37,436 nt of DNA, taken from positions 1 through 37,436 of the forward strand of contig JADZEA010000127.1 in the NCBI GenBank assembly GCA_020850775.1. Reading direction: 5' to 3'. The position numbers and the translations under genes were made by a program. A model generated the notes under the pieces. The model ran no database searches. It was given only the letters and a program-made list of their open reading frames with translations, and was not told the DNA's origin. The DNA is from a bacterium (lineage in GTDB: Bacteria > CLD3). Every line of letters starts with the position of its first letter. The stretch's first letter is position 1. Below are positions 9,518 to 17,877 of this stretch, one piece after another.

Positions 9518-10691
9518 TAATAATTTCAATTGCGGTTTCGAGTGCTTTTCTACTGACTAAAGGGTGAGTTGGAATGAGTAAAATTTGTTTGGACATCAAA
9601 ACGGAATTTTGGAAAAGAGAAGTGTTTTTTGCCATTTCTCTAAATTCTTCGTACTCTTCAACCTTGTGAAGTGGTCTGTCGTAAAGTGTTGTAATTTCAA
9701 GACCTTGTGCTAAAACTTTGTTTACAATTTCTTGTCTGTTAGCCGGGTTTTTCAGCAAAAGCGGGAATTGATTAAAACACACAAAGCAATTTTTTTCAGG
9801 AAGTTCAGGAACCGTAACTTTAGAAAAATCTTTAAGTTGTGAGTAGAGAAACAATCCATTTTCATTTCGTTTTTCAAAAATCTTTCTGGCGATTCCAAAC
9901 TGCGAACTGCCAAGTTTTTTTTGAAAATTTGTGAATTGAAAACTTTCAAAATCAAGGTGAACTTCTTTGTACTTGAATTTTGAAATCAAAATGTTGAGCA
10001 AAGTGTAAAAAAATGGTCGTACAGCCAAAGTTAAAGCAATTGTCCGTAATTTTTGGTTTGTGAGTTCTTTAGTGCTGAGTTCCCGTAATTTTTTAACTTG
10101 TTCTTCACACGTTTGAAAAATTTGTTCGTTGTTTGTAAAAATTGCTCCGCCATTTAAAGTGGAGAAATTTTTTCCGCGGTTAAAACTGATAACTCCAACT
10201 TCACAAAGTCCACCTGTTTGCTGATTTTTAATTTCACTTCCCATTGAACTTGCTGCGTCTTCAAGTAAAAAAACTTTTTTGTCTGATTTTGTAATTTTAT
10301 CTCTAAGATTTTCAATGTTTTGAGGAATTCCAAACATGTGGATAACTAAAATTGCAAGTGTGTTTTCCGTGATTTCAAAACTGTTTTCATCAATGTTAAA
10401 AGTCTTGAGCGATGTTTCTGCAAGGATTGGTTTTAGCCCTGCTTTTCGGATTGGTAAAATTAAAGAAGGTGCTGTGTAATCTTGTAAAATCACTTCATTT
10501 TTGGTTGGAGAAAGTTTTTTTAGTGATTCTAATGCAAAGTAAATTGCTGTTGTTCCACTGTTTGTAAACAAAACGTGTTTGTTTTTAGTGAAATTTTTTA
10601 GTTGGTCTCCAAAATTATCTTTGCCAAAAAATCCCGCAAAAATGTCTTTTAGCCTCGTTGGAGTTCCTGCTGAAGGTGTAATTATTTTCAT
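9492..10691 (-). CDS. DegT/DnrJ/EryC1/StrS-family PLP aminotransferase
   Basis: This 399-aa fold-type I PLP enzyme resembles sugar-nucleotide aminotransferases (ArnB, WecE and DegT group). Visible motifs are TNSGTTAIYFALESL (PLP phosphate site), FLLEDAASSMGSE (cofactor Asp) and SFNRGKNFSTLNGGAI, in which Lys174 is the likely Schiff-base lysine. The usual SF(F/N)..K region is slightly altered (NRGKN). Substrate cannot be assigned: no sugar-nucleotide dehydratase or glycosyltransferase lies next to it. A dehydratase member of the family (PLP Lys replaced by His) is excluded because Lys is present. It has its own terminator and is divergent from tatC. Confidence 0.85.
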   Translation of the reverse strand: MKIITPSAGTPTRLKDIFAGFFGKDNFGDQLKNFTKNKHVLFTNSGTTAIYFALESLKKLSPTKNEVILQDYTAPSLILPIRKAGLKPILAETSLKTFNIDENSFEITENTLAILVIHMFGIPQNIENLRDKITKSDKKVFLLEDAASSMGSEIKNQQTGGLCEVGVISFNRGKNFSTLNGGAIFTNNEQIFQTCEEQVKKLRELSTKELTNQKLRTIALTLAVRPFFYTLLNILISKFKYKEVHLDFESFQFTNFQKKLGSSQFGIARKIFEKRNENGLFLYSQLKDFSKVTVPELPEKNCFVCFNQFPLLLKNPANRQEIVNKVLAQGLEITTLYDRPLHKVEEYEEFREMAKNTSLFQNSVLMSKQILLIPTHPLVSRKALETAIEIIKKNALAMP

Positions 10692-10828
10692 AAATTTTTC
10701 TTAATTTTTTTTGGCTTGAAAATAATGAATGTTTTTTAGCTTTTTAAGTCTAAAGTGAAAAAAAGCTGAAATCGTAAAGTTTTTTTATTAAAATTGCACG
10801 TTGACTTTTTACTAAGGTTTTGGAGAAA

Positions 10829-11566
10829 ATGGCTTACAACGAAGAAATGAACTTTTGGGACCATCTTGAGGAATTACGTTTTACAATTATTCGTGTAATT
10901 GTTGGGATTTTAGTTGGAATGCTTGTCTGCTACTTTTTTGGCGATGAGATTATTAAATTTTTAATCAAACCTTACGTTGAACACACAGGAAACAAAGTTG
11001 TAAATCTAAGACCAACAGAAGGTTTTGTAACGAAACTTGAGGTTTCAGCGATTGCAGGTTTTTTTTTAGCTTTTCCTTACGTGCTTTTAGAAATCTGGAA
11101 ATTTATTGCTCCCGGTCTTTACGCTGAAGAAAAAAAAATGATTTTTCCCGTAATTTTTTTTGCAACCCTTTTATTTTTTGGTGGCGGAGCGTTTGGTTAC
11201 TTTAACTTAAATTTTGCTTTTGATTTTCTGACTGATTTTGAAATCAATGATTACACACAAAATAGTTTTTCACTAAACGAAACTGTAAGTTTTATCTCAA
11301 GGTTTTTGCTGGCTTTTGCAATTTCTTTCCAGGAGCCAATCGTAATTTTTATTCTCGCAAAAATAGGAATTGCTACTCCTGAATTTTTGAGGCAAAAACG
11401 AAAGTATGCTTTTGTAATCATTTTAATTGTTGCTGCAATCATTACTCCGACAACTGACCCCTTTACATTTTTAATGATGGCTTTGCCACTTCAGGTGCTT
11501 TACGAAGTGAGTATTTTTGTTGCCGGAAGAGTGAACCCAAAAACTAAAGATGAAAGTTCGGAATAA
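10829..11566 (+). CDS. tatC: Twin-arginine translocase subunit TatC
   Basis: TatC is the six-helix inner-membrane receptor for folded proteins with twin-arginine signals. The family landmarks are the N-terminal FWDHLEELRFTIIR with the conserved Glu, then LRPTEGF, FIAPGLYAEEKK, and hydrophobic helices through FVIILIVAAIITPTTDPF. I place the start at the ATG 10829 because GGAG lies 4 bases upstream (TTTGGAGAAAATG). An in-frame TTG at 10820 would overlap that SD. The length of 245 aa is normal. tatA follows after 61 bp and gatA after that, all on the same strand. Confidence 0.95.
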   Translation: MAYNEEMNFWDHLEELRFTIIRVIVGILVGMLVCYFFGDEIIKFLIKPYVEHTGNKVVNLRPTEGFVTKLEVSAIAGFFLAFPYVLLEIWKFIAPGLYAEEKKMIFPVIFFATLLFFGGGAFGYFNLNFAFDFLTDFEINDYTQNSFSLNETVSFISRFLLAFAISFQEPIVIFILAKIGIATPEFLRQKRKYAFVIILIVAAIITPTTDPFTFLMMALPLQVLYEVSIFVAGRVNPKTKDESSE

Positions 11567-11627
11567 TTTTGGTAATTACTAAATTTTTATTTAACTTAAA
11601 ATTTACTTTTAATTTGTGAGGTTTAAA

Positions 11628-11825
11628 ATGTTTGGATTAGGAGTTCCTGAATTAGCAGTGATTGGCTTAATAATTTTTGTTCTTTTTGGCGGGAAAAAAA
11701 TTCCTGAATTAATGCAAGGGCTTGGAAAAGGGATTAAAGAGTTTAAAAAAGCTTCAAAAGATGTTCAGGACGATTTGCAAAAATCTATTGACGACGAACC
11801 ACTGAAAAAAATAGGAGAGAAGTAA
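11628..11825 (+). CDS. tatA: Twin-arginine translocase subunit TatA/TatE
   Basis: This 65-aa protein has the TatA plan: a short N-terminal membrane helix with a conserved early Glu ([13 protein letters not shown]), the hinge FGGKKIPEL, an amphipathic helix [12 protein letters not shown], and a charged C-terminus. It oligomerises with TatC to form the translocation pore. The ATG at 11628 is chosen because GAGG lies 6 bases upstream; the in-frame GTG at 11616 is further from any SD and adds four atypical residues. Only one TatA-like gene is next to tatC and no tatB is seen here, so a minimal TatAC system is possible. Confidence 0.93.
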   Translation: MFGLGVPELAVIGLIIFVLFGGKKIPELMQGLGKGIKEFKKASKDVQDDLQKSIDDEPLKKIGEK

Positions 11826-11827
11826 GT

Positions 11828-13213
11828 TTGTTATTTTTTCTTGAAGACGATTCTGTAAAAACAACTGTAAAAAAATACCTTACAAGAATTGAAAACAATA
11901 AAAAACTAAACGCTTTTATTACTGTTTGTGGTGATTATGCTTTGGAACAAGCAGAAAAAGTTGACGCAAAAATCCAAAATGGAAATGCGGGAAAACTTGC
12001 CGGACTTGTAATTTCAGTAAAAGATTTGATTTGTGTTGAAGGTATCAAAACAACAGCAGCTTCAAAAATCCTTGAGAATTTTGTCCCGCCTTACGACGCA
12101 ACTTTAATTAAAAAACTAAAAAATGAAGACGCAGTAATTATTGGAAAAAACAACTTGGATGAGTTCGCGATGGGTTCTTCAAACGAAACTTCTGCTTTTG
12201 GCAAAGTTTTGCACCCTTTGGATAATTCTTTAATTCCCGGCGGTTCAAGTGGAGGTTCTGTCGTTGCTGTTGCTTCTGAACTTGTGAGGGCTTCGCTTGG
12301 CTCTGATACCGGAGGTTCAATCCGCCAACCTGCAGCTTTTTGTGGAACTGTTGGTTTAAAGCCAACTTACGGCAGAGTCTCGCGTTTTGGAGTTGTTGCT
12401 TTTGCTTCTTCTTTTGACCAGGTCGGACCAATCGGAAAAACAGTTGAAGACGTTGCAAGAGTTATGGAAGTTATCGCCGGAAAAGATGTTTTTGACTCAA
12501 CTTCATCGCCAGAACCTGTTCCTGATTACACACAATTTTTAAAGCAAGATGTTAAAGGCTTGAAAGTTGGAGTAATTAAGGAATTTTTTACTGAAGGACT
12601 TGACGAAGAAATCAAAAATTCAGTTCTGACTTCAATTGAAAAACTTAGAGAAAACGGTGCAGAAATTGAAGAAATTTCTTTTCCGTTTTTAAAATACGGA
12701 GTTGCAGTTTACTACATTTTAACCACGGCAGAGGCTTCAGCAAACCTTGCCCGTTACGACGGAATTCGTTACGGTTACAGAAGTAAAAACGCAAAAGACT
12801 TGAACGAACTCTACGTTAAATCAAGAAGTGAAGGTTTTGGGGCAGAAGTTAAGCGAAGAATTATGCTTGGAACTTACGTTTTGTCTTCGGGTTACTACGA
12901 TGCTTACTACTCAAAAGGTCAAAAAGTTAGAACAGTGATGAAAAAGGAAATGGCAAAACTTTTTGAAAAATTTGATTGTTTGATTGCTCCGACAACTCCG
13001 ACGCTTCCCTTCAAAGCAGGTGAAAAAGTTGATAATCCTTTGGCAATGTACTTGAACGATGTTTACACAATTCCTGCAAATCTTGTCGGAATTCCGAGCT
13101 TAAACATTCCTTGTGGAAAAGCTAAAAATGGCTTGCCAATTGGCTTACAAGTGATGGCAAAAGCTTTTGACGAAGGAATGGTTTTCAGAGTTGGTAATTT
13201 TTTGATGAGTTGA
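11828..13213 (+). CDS. gatA: Asp-tRNA(Asn)/Glu-tRNA(Gln) amidotransferase subunit A
   Basis: GatA is the glutaminase/amidase subunit of GatCAB, which converts mischarged Glu-tRNA(Gln) and Asp-tRNA(Asn) to the amidated forms. The amidase-signature Ser-cisSer-Lys site is visible: VISVKDLICV (Lys65), IPGGSSGGS (cis-Ser 140/141) and GSDTGGSIRQPA (Ser164). The start is a TTG two bases after the tatA stop, with GGAGAG about 8 bases upstream inside the tatA tail, so translation is probably coupled to tatA. At 461 aa it is about 20-30 residues shorter than common GatA proteins, with a trimmed N-terminal helix and a C-terminus ending GNFLMS. gatB and gatC are not adjacent. Confidence 0.93.
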   Translation: MLFFLEDDSVKTTVKKYLTRIENNKKLNAFITVCGDYALEQAEKVDAKIQNGNAGKLAGLVISVKDLICVEGIKTTAASKILENFVPPYDATLIKKLKNEDAVIIGKNNLDEFAMGSSNETSAFGKVLHPLDNSLIPGGSSGGSVVAVASELVRASLGSDTGGSIRQPAAFCGTVGLKPTYGRVSRFGVVAFASSFDQVGPIGKTVEDVARVMEVIAGKDVFDSTSSPEPVPDYTQFLKQDVKGLKVGVIKEFFTEGLDEEIKNSVLTSIEKLRENGAEIEEISFPFLKYGVAVYYILTTAEASANLARYDGIRYGYRSKNAKDLNELYVKSRSEGFGAEVKRRIMLGTYVLSSGYYDAYYSKGQKVRTVMKKEMAKLFEKFDCLIAPTTPTLPFKAGEKVDNPLAMYLNDVYTIPANLVGIPSLNIPCGKAKNGLPIGLQVMAKAFDEGMVFRVGNFLMS

Positions 13214-13223
13214 AAAGAAATTG

Positions 13224-13250
13224 TCAGAATCTAATTTTTTTGTGTTCTGA
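13224..13250 (+). terminator. Possible weak intrinsic terminator of gatA
   Basis: A 6-bp inverted repeat, TCAGAA (13224-13229) and TTCTGA (13245-13250), is followed by GTTTATTTTT. It sits 11 bp after the gatA stop, between convergent genes. The stem is short and AT-rich, so this is tentative. Confidence 0.3.
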
Positions 13251-13276
13251 GTTTATTTTTCACTTAAAGACACACA

Positions 13277-14572
13277 CTACTTTCCGTTTTCAAGTTTTAA
13301 AACCCCTCTTGGGCAAACGGCAGCGCAAATTCCACAGCCAACACAAGAAGCACGTAAAATATTTTCTTGTCTTTGTGCGTAAAGGCGAACATCAATTCCC
13401 ATTTCACAATAAGTTGAACAATTGCCACAAGAAATGCACTGGCTTCCGTTTGTAGTAATTCTGAAACGTGAAAAATACTTTTGCAAAATCCCTAAAATTG
13501 CAGCCATCGGACAACCAAAACGGCACCAAACACGACTTCCCATTATTGGATAAAACCCAACTCCAATCACTCCTGAAAATGCTGAACCTATCAAAAATCC
13601 ATAAGTTGATTGAAAATTTGCGGATAAATTTCCTAAAATTTCACCTCCAAAAGAAAAGTTTAGCCATAAAAGAGAAGTTGTCAGAACCACAAAAACAAGA
13701 ATTGAATAAATCATCACACGTTCAATTTTCCAAGCCTTCAAAGACTTGTCAGAAAGTTGTCTGTACGGGTCGCCAAGTGTCTCTGCAAGTCCTCCACAAC
13801 CACAAACCCACGAACAGTACCAACGTTTTCCGTAAAAATAAGTCAGGATTGGAGTCGCAACAAAAGTCATCACAATTCCCCAAAAAACCATAAAAACTCC
13901 CAAACCTCCTTCGTGGCTCAAAAGATTTTGGATGTCGCTTGGATAAAGTGAGTAAGGTCTGAGTGGCCAAAAATAAGTAAAATAAAAATCAGGTTGGTTC
14001 AGGCTTTTTAAAATGCCTGGAATTAAAAATGCAAATCCAAGCTGGAAAAACATCACCGAACTTGTGCGTAAAATTTGGTAGTTGTTGTGTCTGTACCTGA
14101 TAATCATCCGCGTTCCCATTACCAAAACCGCAAGCGTGTAAAAAGTTCCGTACAAAAACCATTGGTCAGCTACAGAATTTCGTAAAAACAAACTCAAAGG
14201 GTCAACAAGTTTAATCCAATTTTGCAAAAACTCTGGAAACCAATAAAGCAAAATGTAAAATCCTGTAATCAAAATTCCAACAATCCAGGCAAGTGTTCCT
14301 TTTGAAGTCATCGAAGCAAAAAAGATTCCGTTGTTTTTAATTCCTTCGGGTTTTTCTCTAAAGTGTGGAACAAGGTAAAAAAATCCTCCGACAGTTGCTA
14401 AACCAATGCTTAAAAGAAAAAATAAAAGTGGCTTTTCGTTTGTGAAACCTGTTGCACTGACCAAAAGCACAAGCAAACCAATTGAGAAAAGTGCCAAACC
14501 TGTTTTTTTGATTGGTTTTTCAGTTTCAAAACTTTCTTTAAAATCGTAAGTTTTGCTTGAAGCAGAATCCAT
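13277..14572 (-). CDS. NosR/NapH/CcoG-like membrane polyferredoxin
   Basis: This 431-aa protein has about six to eight predicted membrane helices (for example around residues 24-43, 48-68, 93-112, 138-157, 171-188, 222-247 and 285-305). Cysteine motifs follow in order: WYCSWVCGCGG (Cys253, 257, 259), WCRFGCP (Cys350, 354), and two ferredoxin-type [4Fe-4S] sites, CISCGNCSTYC (379-389) and CVGCGICAAVCP (410-421). This is the NosR/NapH/CcoG membrane-ferredoxin plan without the NosR FMN domain. It probably moves electrons across or at the membrane. It lies 17 bp downstream of the FAD oxidoreductase on the same strand, which suggests the two work together. Exact partners and donor are unknown. Confidence 0.85.
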   Translation of the reverse strand: MDSASSKTYDFKESFETEKPIKKTGLALFSIGLLVLLVSATGFTNEKPLLFFLLSIGLATVGGFFYLVPHFREKPEGIKNNGIFFASMTSKGTLAWIVGILITGFYILLYWFPEFLQNWIKLVDPLSLFLRNSVADQWFLYGTFYTLAVLVMGTRMIIRYRHNNYQILRTSSVMFFQLGFAFLIPGILKSLNQPDFYFTYFWPLRPYSLYPSDIQNLLSHEGGLGVFMVFWGIVMTFVATPILTYFYGKRWYCSWVCGCGGLAETLGDPYRQLSDKSLKAWKIERVMIYSILVFVVLTTSLLWLNFSFGGEILGNLSANFQSTYGFLIGSAFSGVIGVGFYPIMGSRVWCRFGCPMAAILGILQKYFSRFRITTNGSQCISCGNCSTYCEMGIDVRLYAQRQENILRASCVGCGICAAVCPRGVLKLENGK

Positions 14573-14589
14573 AAAATTCCTTTCTTTGT

Positions 14590-15921
14590 CTAATCAAAAA
14601 GTTGTGCAAAAAAACCTTTTTTGCCTTTTAGAATTAATTTTTTCTCGTTTTCCTGATTATAAAATTCAATTAATTCCTGCCCATAAGTTTCAAAAAATTC
14701 CGGGTCAAAGTACGCTTCACCCAAGTTTTCTAAAACGTACTCAACGGTTCGTTTTTCAGCAATCCATTTTTCAAAGGTTTTGTGCCGAAACCTGATTCCA
14801 AAAGAGTTCATTCCGGTAATTTCGTGTTTGTTTTCGCCATAAACCAAGCGAATACAATGCTTTCCATCCTTGTGTTCCCAATAAAGTGTCTTTTCACCTT
14901 CACGTAAAACATTTGCAACAAAGCCATAAGTCTGGTATTCAATGTCAAAAAATTTCGCAGAGTTGAACCAAATTCCCCTTTCGTACTTTGTTCTTTCCCC
15001 ACAAATTGTTTTTGCAAGTGCCTGAGCCTGCATTTTTCCTGTGTACCAAAGTTGCTCAAACCTGTTTTTTTCACCTTCAACTTTGATTTCTGCACAATCT
15101 CCCGCAGAATAAACGTCAGGAATGTTTGTTTCAAGAAAATCATTGACCAAAACCCCGCGGTTTGTTTCAATTTTTGATTTTTTTACAACGTCAATGTTTG
15201 GTGAAACTCCAGCCGTCAAAGCAACAAACTGGCAAGGGATTTCTTCTCCTGAAGTTGTTAGAATTGCTCTGACTTTACCGTTTTCATTTGCTAAAATTTC
15301 CTTGAGTTCAGTTTGTAAACGCAAGCTAAGTTTGTTTTCAAGAATGTGTTTTCCGACTAAAATTGCCTCTTCTTTTGGTAAAATATTTCCCCAATAAAAT
15401 TTTTCACGGACAAGAAAAGTTACGTGAATTTTTCTTGAGTGAAGCATTTCCGCAACTTCAATTCCAATCAAACCTCCACCGATAATTACAGCGTGAGAAA
15501 TTCCTTTTGTGTTTTTTTCCATCAAATCAAGGTCTTGTTTTGAGTAAAACCCCTGAACTCCGTCTGAATTTTCACCTTTCCAACCAAATTTATTGCTCTT
15601 GGAACCTGTTGCAACAACAAGTTTATCGTAATAAATTTTTTGGTTGTTGTCTGTAAAAAGTGTTTTTGTGTCTGTGTCAATTTCTGTAACGTGAGAAAAA
15701 ACAAGTTCAATTCTGTTCTTTTCCCAAAACCAGTCTTCGTAAGGTTTTGTGTGTTCGTACCTCATTTGTCCCATAAAAATGTACATCAAAGCAGTTCTTG
15801 AAAAAAAATATTTTGTCTCACCGGAAATCACAGTGATTTTTATTTTACTGTCTGTTTTGCGAACTTCACGGGCAACTGTTGTTCCTGTAACACCGTTTCC
15901 GATGATTACCAAGTGAGCCAT
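14590..15921 (-). CDS. FAD-dependent NAD(P)H oxidoreductase (NirB N-terminal/rubredoxin-reductase-like)
   Basis: This 443-aa pyridine-nucleotide-disulfide-family flavoprotein has an N-terminal FAD dinucleotide fold (VIIGNGVTGTTVARE), LVVATGSKSN, an internal NAD(P) fold (AVIIGGGLIGIEVAEML), and the C-terminal FAD motif DVYSAGDCAEI. No redox-active Cys pair is seen, so it resembles the NirB N-terminus or NADH:rubredoxin/ferredoxin reductases rather than disulfide reductases. A C-terminal extension of roughly 120 residues follows. It is the first gene of a two-gene unit with the membrane polyferredoxin, so NAD(P)H-linked electron exchange with that protein is the natural inference. Confidence 0.86.
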   Translation of the reverse strand: MAHLVIIGNGVTGTTVAREVRKTDSKIKITVISGETKYFFSRTALMYIFMGQMRYEHTKPYEDWFWEKNRIELVFSHVTEIDTDTKTLFTDNNQKIYYDKLVVATGSKSNKFGWKGENSDGVQGFYSKQDLDLMEKNTKGISHAVIIGGGLIGIEVAEMLHSRKIHVTFLVREKFYWGNILPKEEAILVGKHILENKLSLRLQTELKEILANENGKVRAILTTSGEEIPCQFVALTAGVSPNIDVVKKSKIETNRGVLVNDFLETNIPDVYSAGDCAEIKVEGEKNRFEQLWYTGKMQAQALAKTICGERTKYERGIWFNSAKFFDIEYQTYGFVANVLREGEKTLYWEHKDGKHCIRLVYGENKHEITGMNSFGIRFRHKTFEKWIAEKRTVEYVLENLGEAYFDPEFFETYGQELIEFYNQENEKKLILKGKKGFFAQLFD

Positions 15922-16083
15922 AAAAAATTTTACCTCTTTGAATTTGGGAAAATGTAACGTTTACCTTTTTAATTTTATGCCAAAGAAAACACCTTTTTTC
16001 CTGAAAAAATACCTGAAAAAAGTTTAAGTAAGCACTTCACTAAAAAATTTAATTAAGTTTACTCAAAAAAAATTAGCTAAAAA
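15922..16083. promoter_or_regulatory. Divergent intergenic control region with small repeats
   Basis: This 162-bp gap separates the redox module (minus) from the ABC exporter (plus). It contains a near-palindrome GTAACGTTTAC (15954-15964), an inverted repeat TTTTTTC/GAAAAAA (15994-16009), and a tandem pair of CCTGAAAAAA at 16000-16009 and 16012-16021 (12-bp period). No promoter consensus can be fixed by eye. The repeats could be operator half-sites; this is inference. Confidence 0.3.
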
Positions 16084-17730
16084 ATGCAAACCAAAGAACT
16101 TTTTACCTTACTTTTCAAAGAAAAAAAACTGCTTTTTCTACTTGTTTTCTGCCTTTTAATTTATGGATTTTTCAGCAGTTTGGCGATTTGGAGCGTTTCA
16201 CCTCTTTTTTCTGTCCTTTTTGAAAAGGAAATTGTCTTTACCAAAGTTGGGGCTTTTAACCCCAAAAATTTGCTTTTTTCTTTCCTCTCACAAGACAAAA
16301 AAAAACTTGTTGGTGAAGTTGCTTTTTTGATTCTTACCTTATTTTTACTCCGAAATATTTTTGCTTTTTGTTCTGATTTTTGCTTCACTTTGCTTAGCGA
16401 AAAACTTGCTTTCAGCCTTCGTAAACAAGTTTTTAAAAGCCTTCTGCAAAATCATTTTTCCTACTTTGAAACCGTTACAACCGGAGAAAATATTTCAAAA
16501 GTTACAAGCGACGTTGAAAAAATCAGAGACACAATTTTCCAAAATTTCGTGGTTTTTTTAAGAGAGCCGATTTTGGCAATTTCTTACCTTTTTGTTGTAG
16601 TCTGGATTTCACCAAAACTCACTTTCTTAGCTTTTTCCACTTCAATTTTCAGCCTTTTGTTGATTGTTTTCCTCAGCAAAAAATTAAAAACTTTTGGCAA
16701 ACTTGCTCAGGAAAAATTCGCAAAAATCACGCAAACAACAAAAGAAAGTTTTGACGGAATTCTCATTTTTAAAGCCTTTCAAAGCGGGAATTTCATTTTT
16801 GGCAAGTTTTCCGAACAATTAAAAAGTTATTTTTTGCTTCGTAAAAAATTAATTTTCAGGCAAAGTTTAGCTTCACCACTTTCGGAATTTCTGGGAATTT
16901 CAGCACTAACTTTTGTGCTTTTTTCGGGAAGTTACGAAGTGCTTGAAACCAAAACTTTGAGTGCTGACGAATTCGTAGTTTTTTTGCTTGGACTTTTTGA
17001 ACTGATGAGTCCAATCAAAAAATTAAGCCAGACAAATGCACTTTTTCAGGAAGGAAAAGGAGTTCTCAAGCAACTAAAACTGACAAACCAACAGTTCCAA
17101 AAAGTAAAGCTGACAGTTCCAAAACTAAAAGAAATTCGTTTTGAAAAAGTGAGTTTCAAGTATCCGCAAAGCGAAAATTTTGTTTTTACTGATTTTGATT
17201 TTACACTTGAAACAGGAAAAATTAAAGTTCTACAAAGCCCAAACGGAACAGGAAAAACGACTTTGGTAAAATTACTTTTAGGACTTTTAAAGCCAACTTC
17301 AGGTGAAATTTCAGCTTTTTCAAAAGAAGGAAAAACTTTTGGTGTTGACTGCAGTTTTTTCAGTTTGGTTCCGCAAGAAGTGAAACTTTTTGATTTTTCT
17401 TTGGAAGAAAATTTGACTTTCGGAGAAAAACTTGACTTGGCAAAAGCAGAGAAAATCTTTGAAATTCTTGGTTTAACGGCAGTTTTGGAAAAATTACCAA
17501 AAGGTTTGCAAACTAATGCCGGGGACCTTGGAAACAATTTTTCGGGTGGAGAAAAGCAAAAATTCTCACTTGCAAGAGGTTTACTCAGAGAAACAGAAGT
17601 TTTGATTCTTGACGAACCAACAACTTACCTTGACAAAAAAACCATTGATTCTTTGCTTACTTTTTTGGAAACTCAGAAGTGGTTTTCAATGGTTTTATTG
17701 ATTTCACACAGTCAAAAAATGAAAGAGTAA
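16084..17730 (+). CDS. ABC exporter, fused membrane and ATPase domains (MsbA/ABCB-like)
   Basis: This 548-aa half-transporter has an N-terminal type IV ABC exporter membrane domain with about six helices (residues 1-310) and a C-terminal nucleotide-binding domain. The ATPase motifs are Walker A SPNGTGKTT (about 386-394), signature NFSGGEKQK (about 483), Walker B VLILDEPTT, and H-loop LLISHSQKMKE. The protein stops six residues after the H-loop His, so it is at the short end for the family (usually 570-600), but all catalytic motifs are present. It should work as a homodimer or pair with another half-transporter. Substrate is unknown (lipid, peptide or drug). The ATG has no clear SD (GCTAAAAAATG). 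Confidence 0.88.
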   Translation: MQTKELFTLLFKEKKLLFLLVFCLLIYGFFSSLAIWSVSPLFSVLFEKEIVFTKVGAFNPKNLLFSFLSQDKKKLVGEVAFLILTLFLLRNIFAFCSDFCFTLLSEKLAFSLRKQVFKSLLQNHFSYFETVTTGENISKVTSDVEKIRDTIFQNFVVFLREPILAISYLFVVVWISPKLTFLAFSTSIFSLLLIVFLSKKLKTFGKLAQEKFAKITQTTKESFDGILIFKAFQSGNFIFGKFSEQLKSYFLLRKKLIFRQSLASPLSEFLGISALTFVLFSGSYEVLETKTLSADEFVVFLLGLFELMSPIKKLSQTNALFQEGKGVLKQLKLTNQQFQKVKLTVPKLKEIRFEKVSFKYPQSENFVFTDFDFTLETGKIKVLQSPNGTGKTTLVKLLLGLLKPTSGEISAFSKEGKTFGVDCSFFSLVPQEVKLFDFSLEENLTFGEKLDLAKAEKIFEILGLTAVLEKLPKGLQTNAGDLGNNFSGGEKQKFSLARGLLRETEVLILDEPTTYLDKKTIDSLLTFLETQKWFSMVLLISHSQKMKE

Positions 17731-17877
17731 AAAATTAATTGAGAGAAAAAAATACCCTTCAGGCACACAAAATCCATTAAGCCGGCGTTTTCCAAAAACC
17801 ATTCACCTCTTTTTTAATTCTTAATTTTTTAATCACAAATTCTTTTCGTAAATTCGCTTCAAAAAAAAGGTGCAAAA

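Noticed and set aside
10739-10770. AGCTTTTT...AAAAAGCT inverted repeat as a terminator
   Set aside because: It lies in the divergent degT-type/tatC promoter region with no gene ending there and no following T-run; it is compatible with chance in AT-rich sequence.
13468-13893. 141-codon open frame on the plus strand
   Set aside because: It lies antisense within the polyferredoxin gene, which has clear Fe-S motifs; the antisense translation has no recognisable domain and no SD.
17731-17877. 147-bp gap before serA with a GC-richer patch (GCCGGC) as a riboswitch or small RNA
   Set aside because: I could not fold a convincing conserved structure by eye, and no known serine or glycine riboswitch core is visible.
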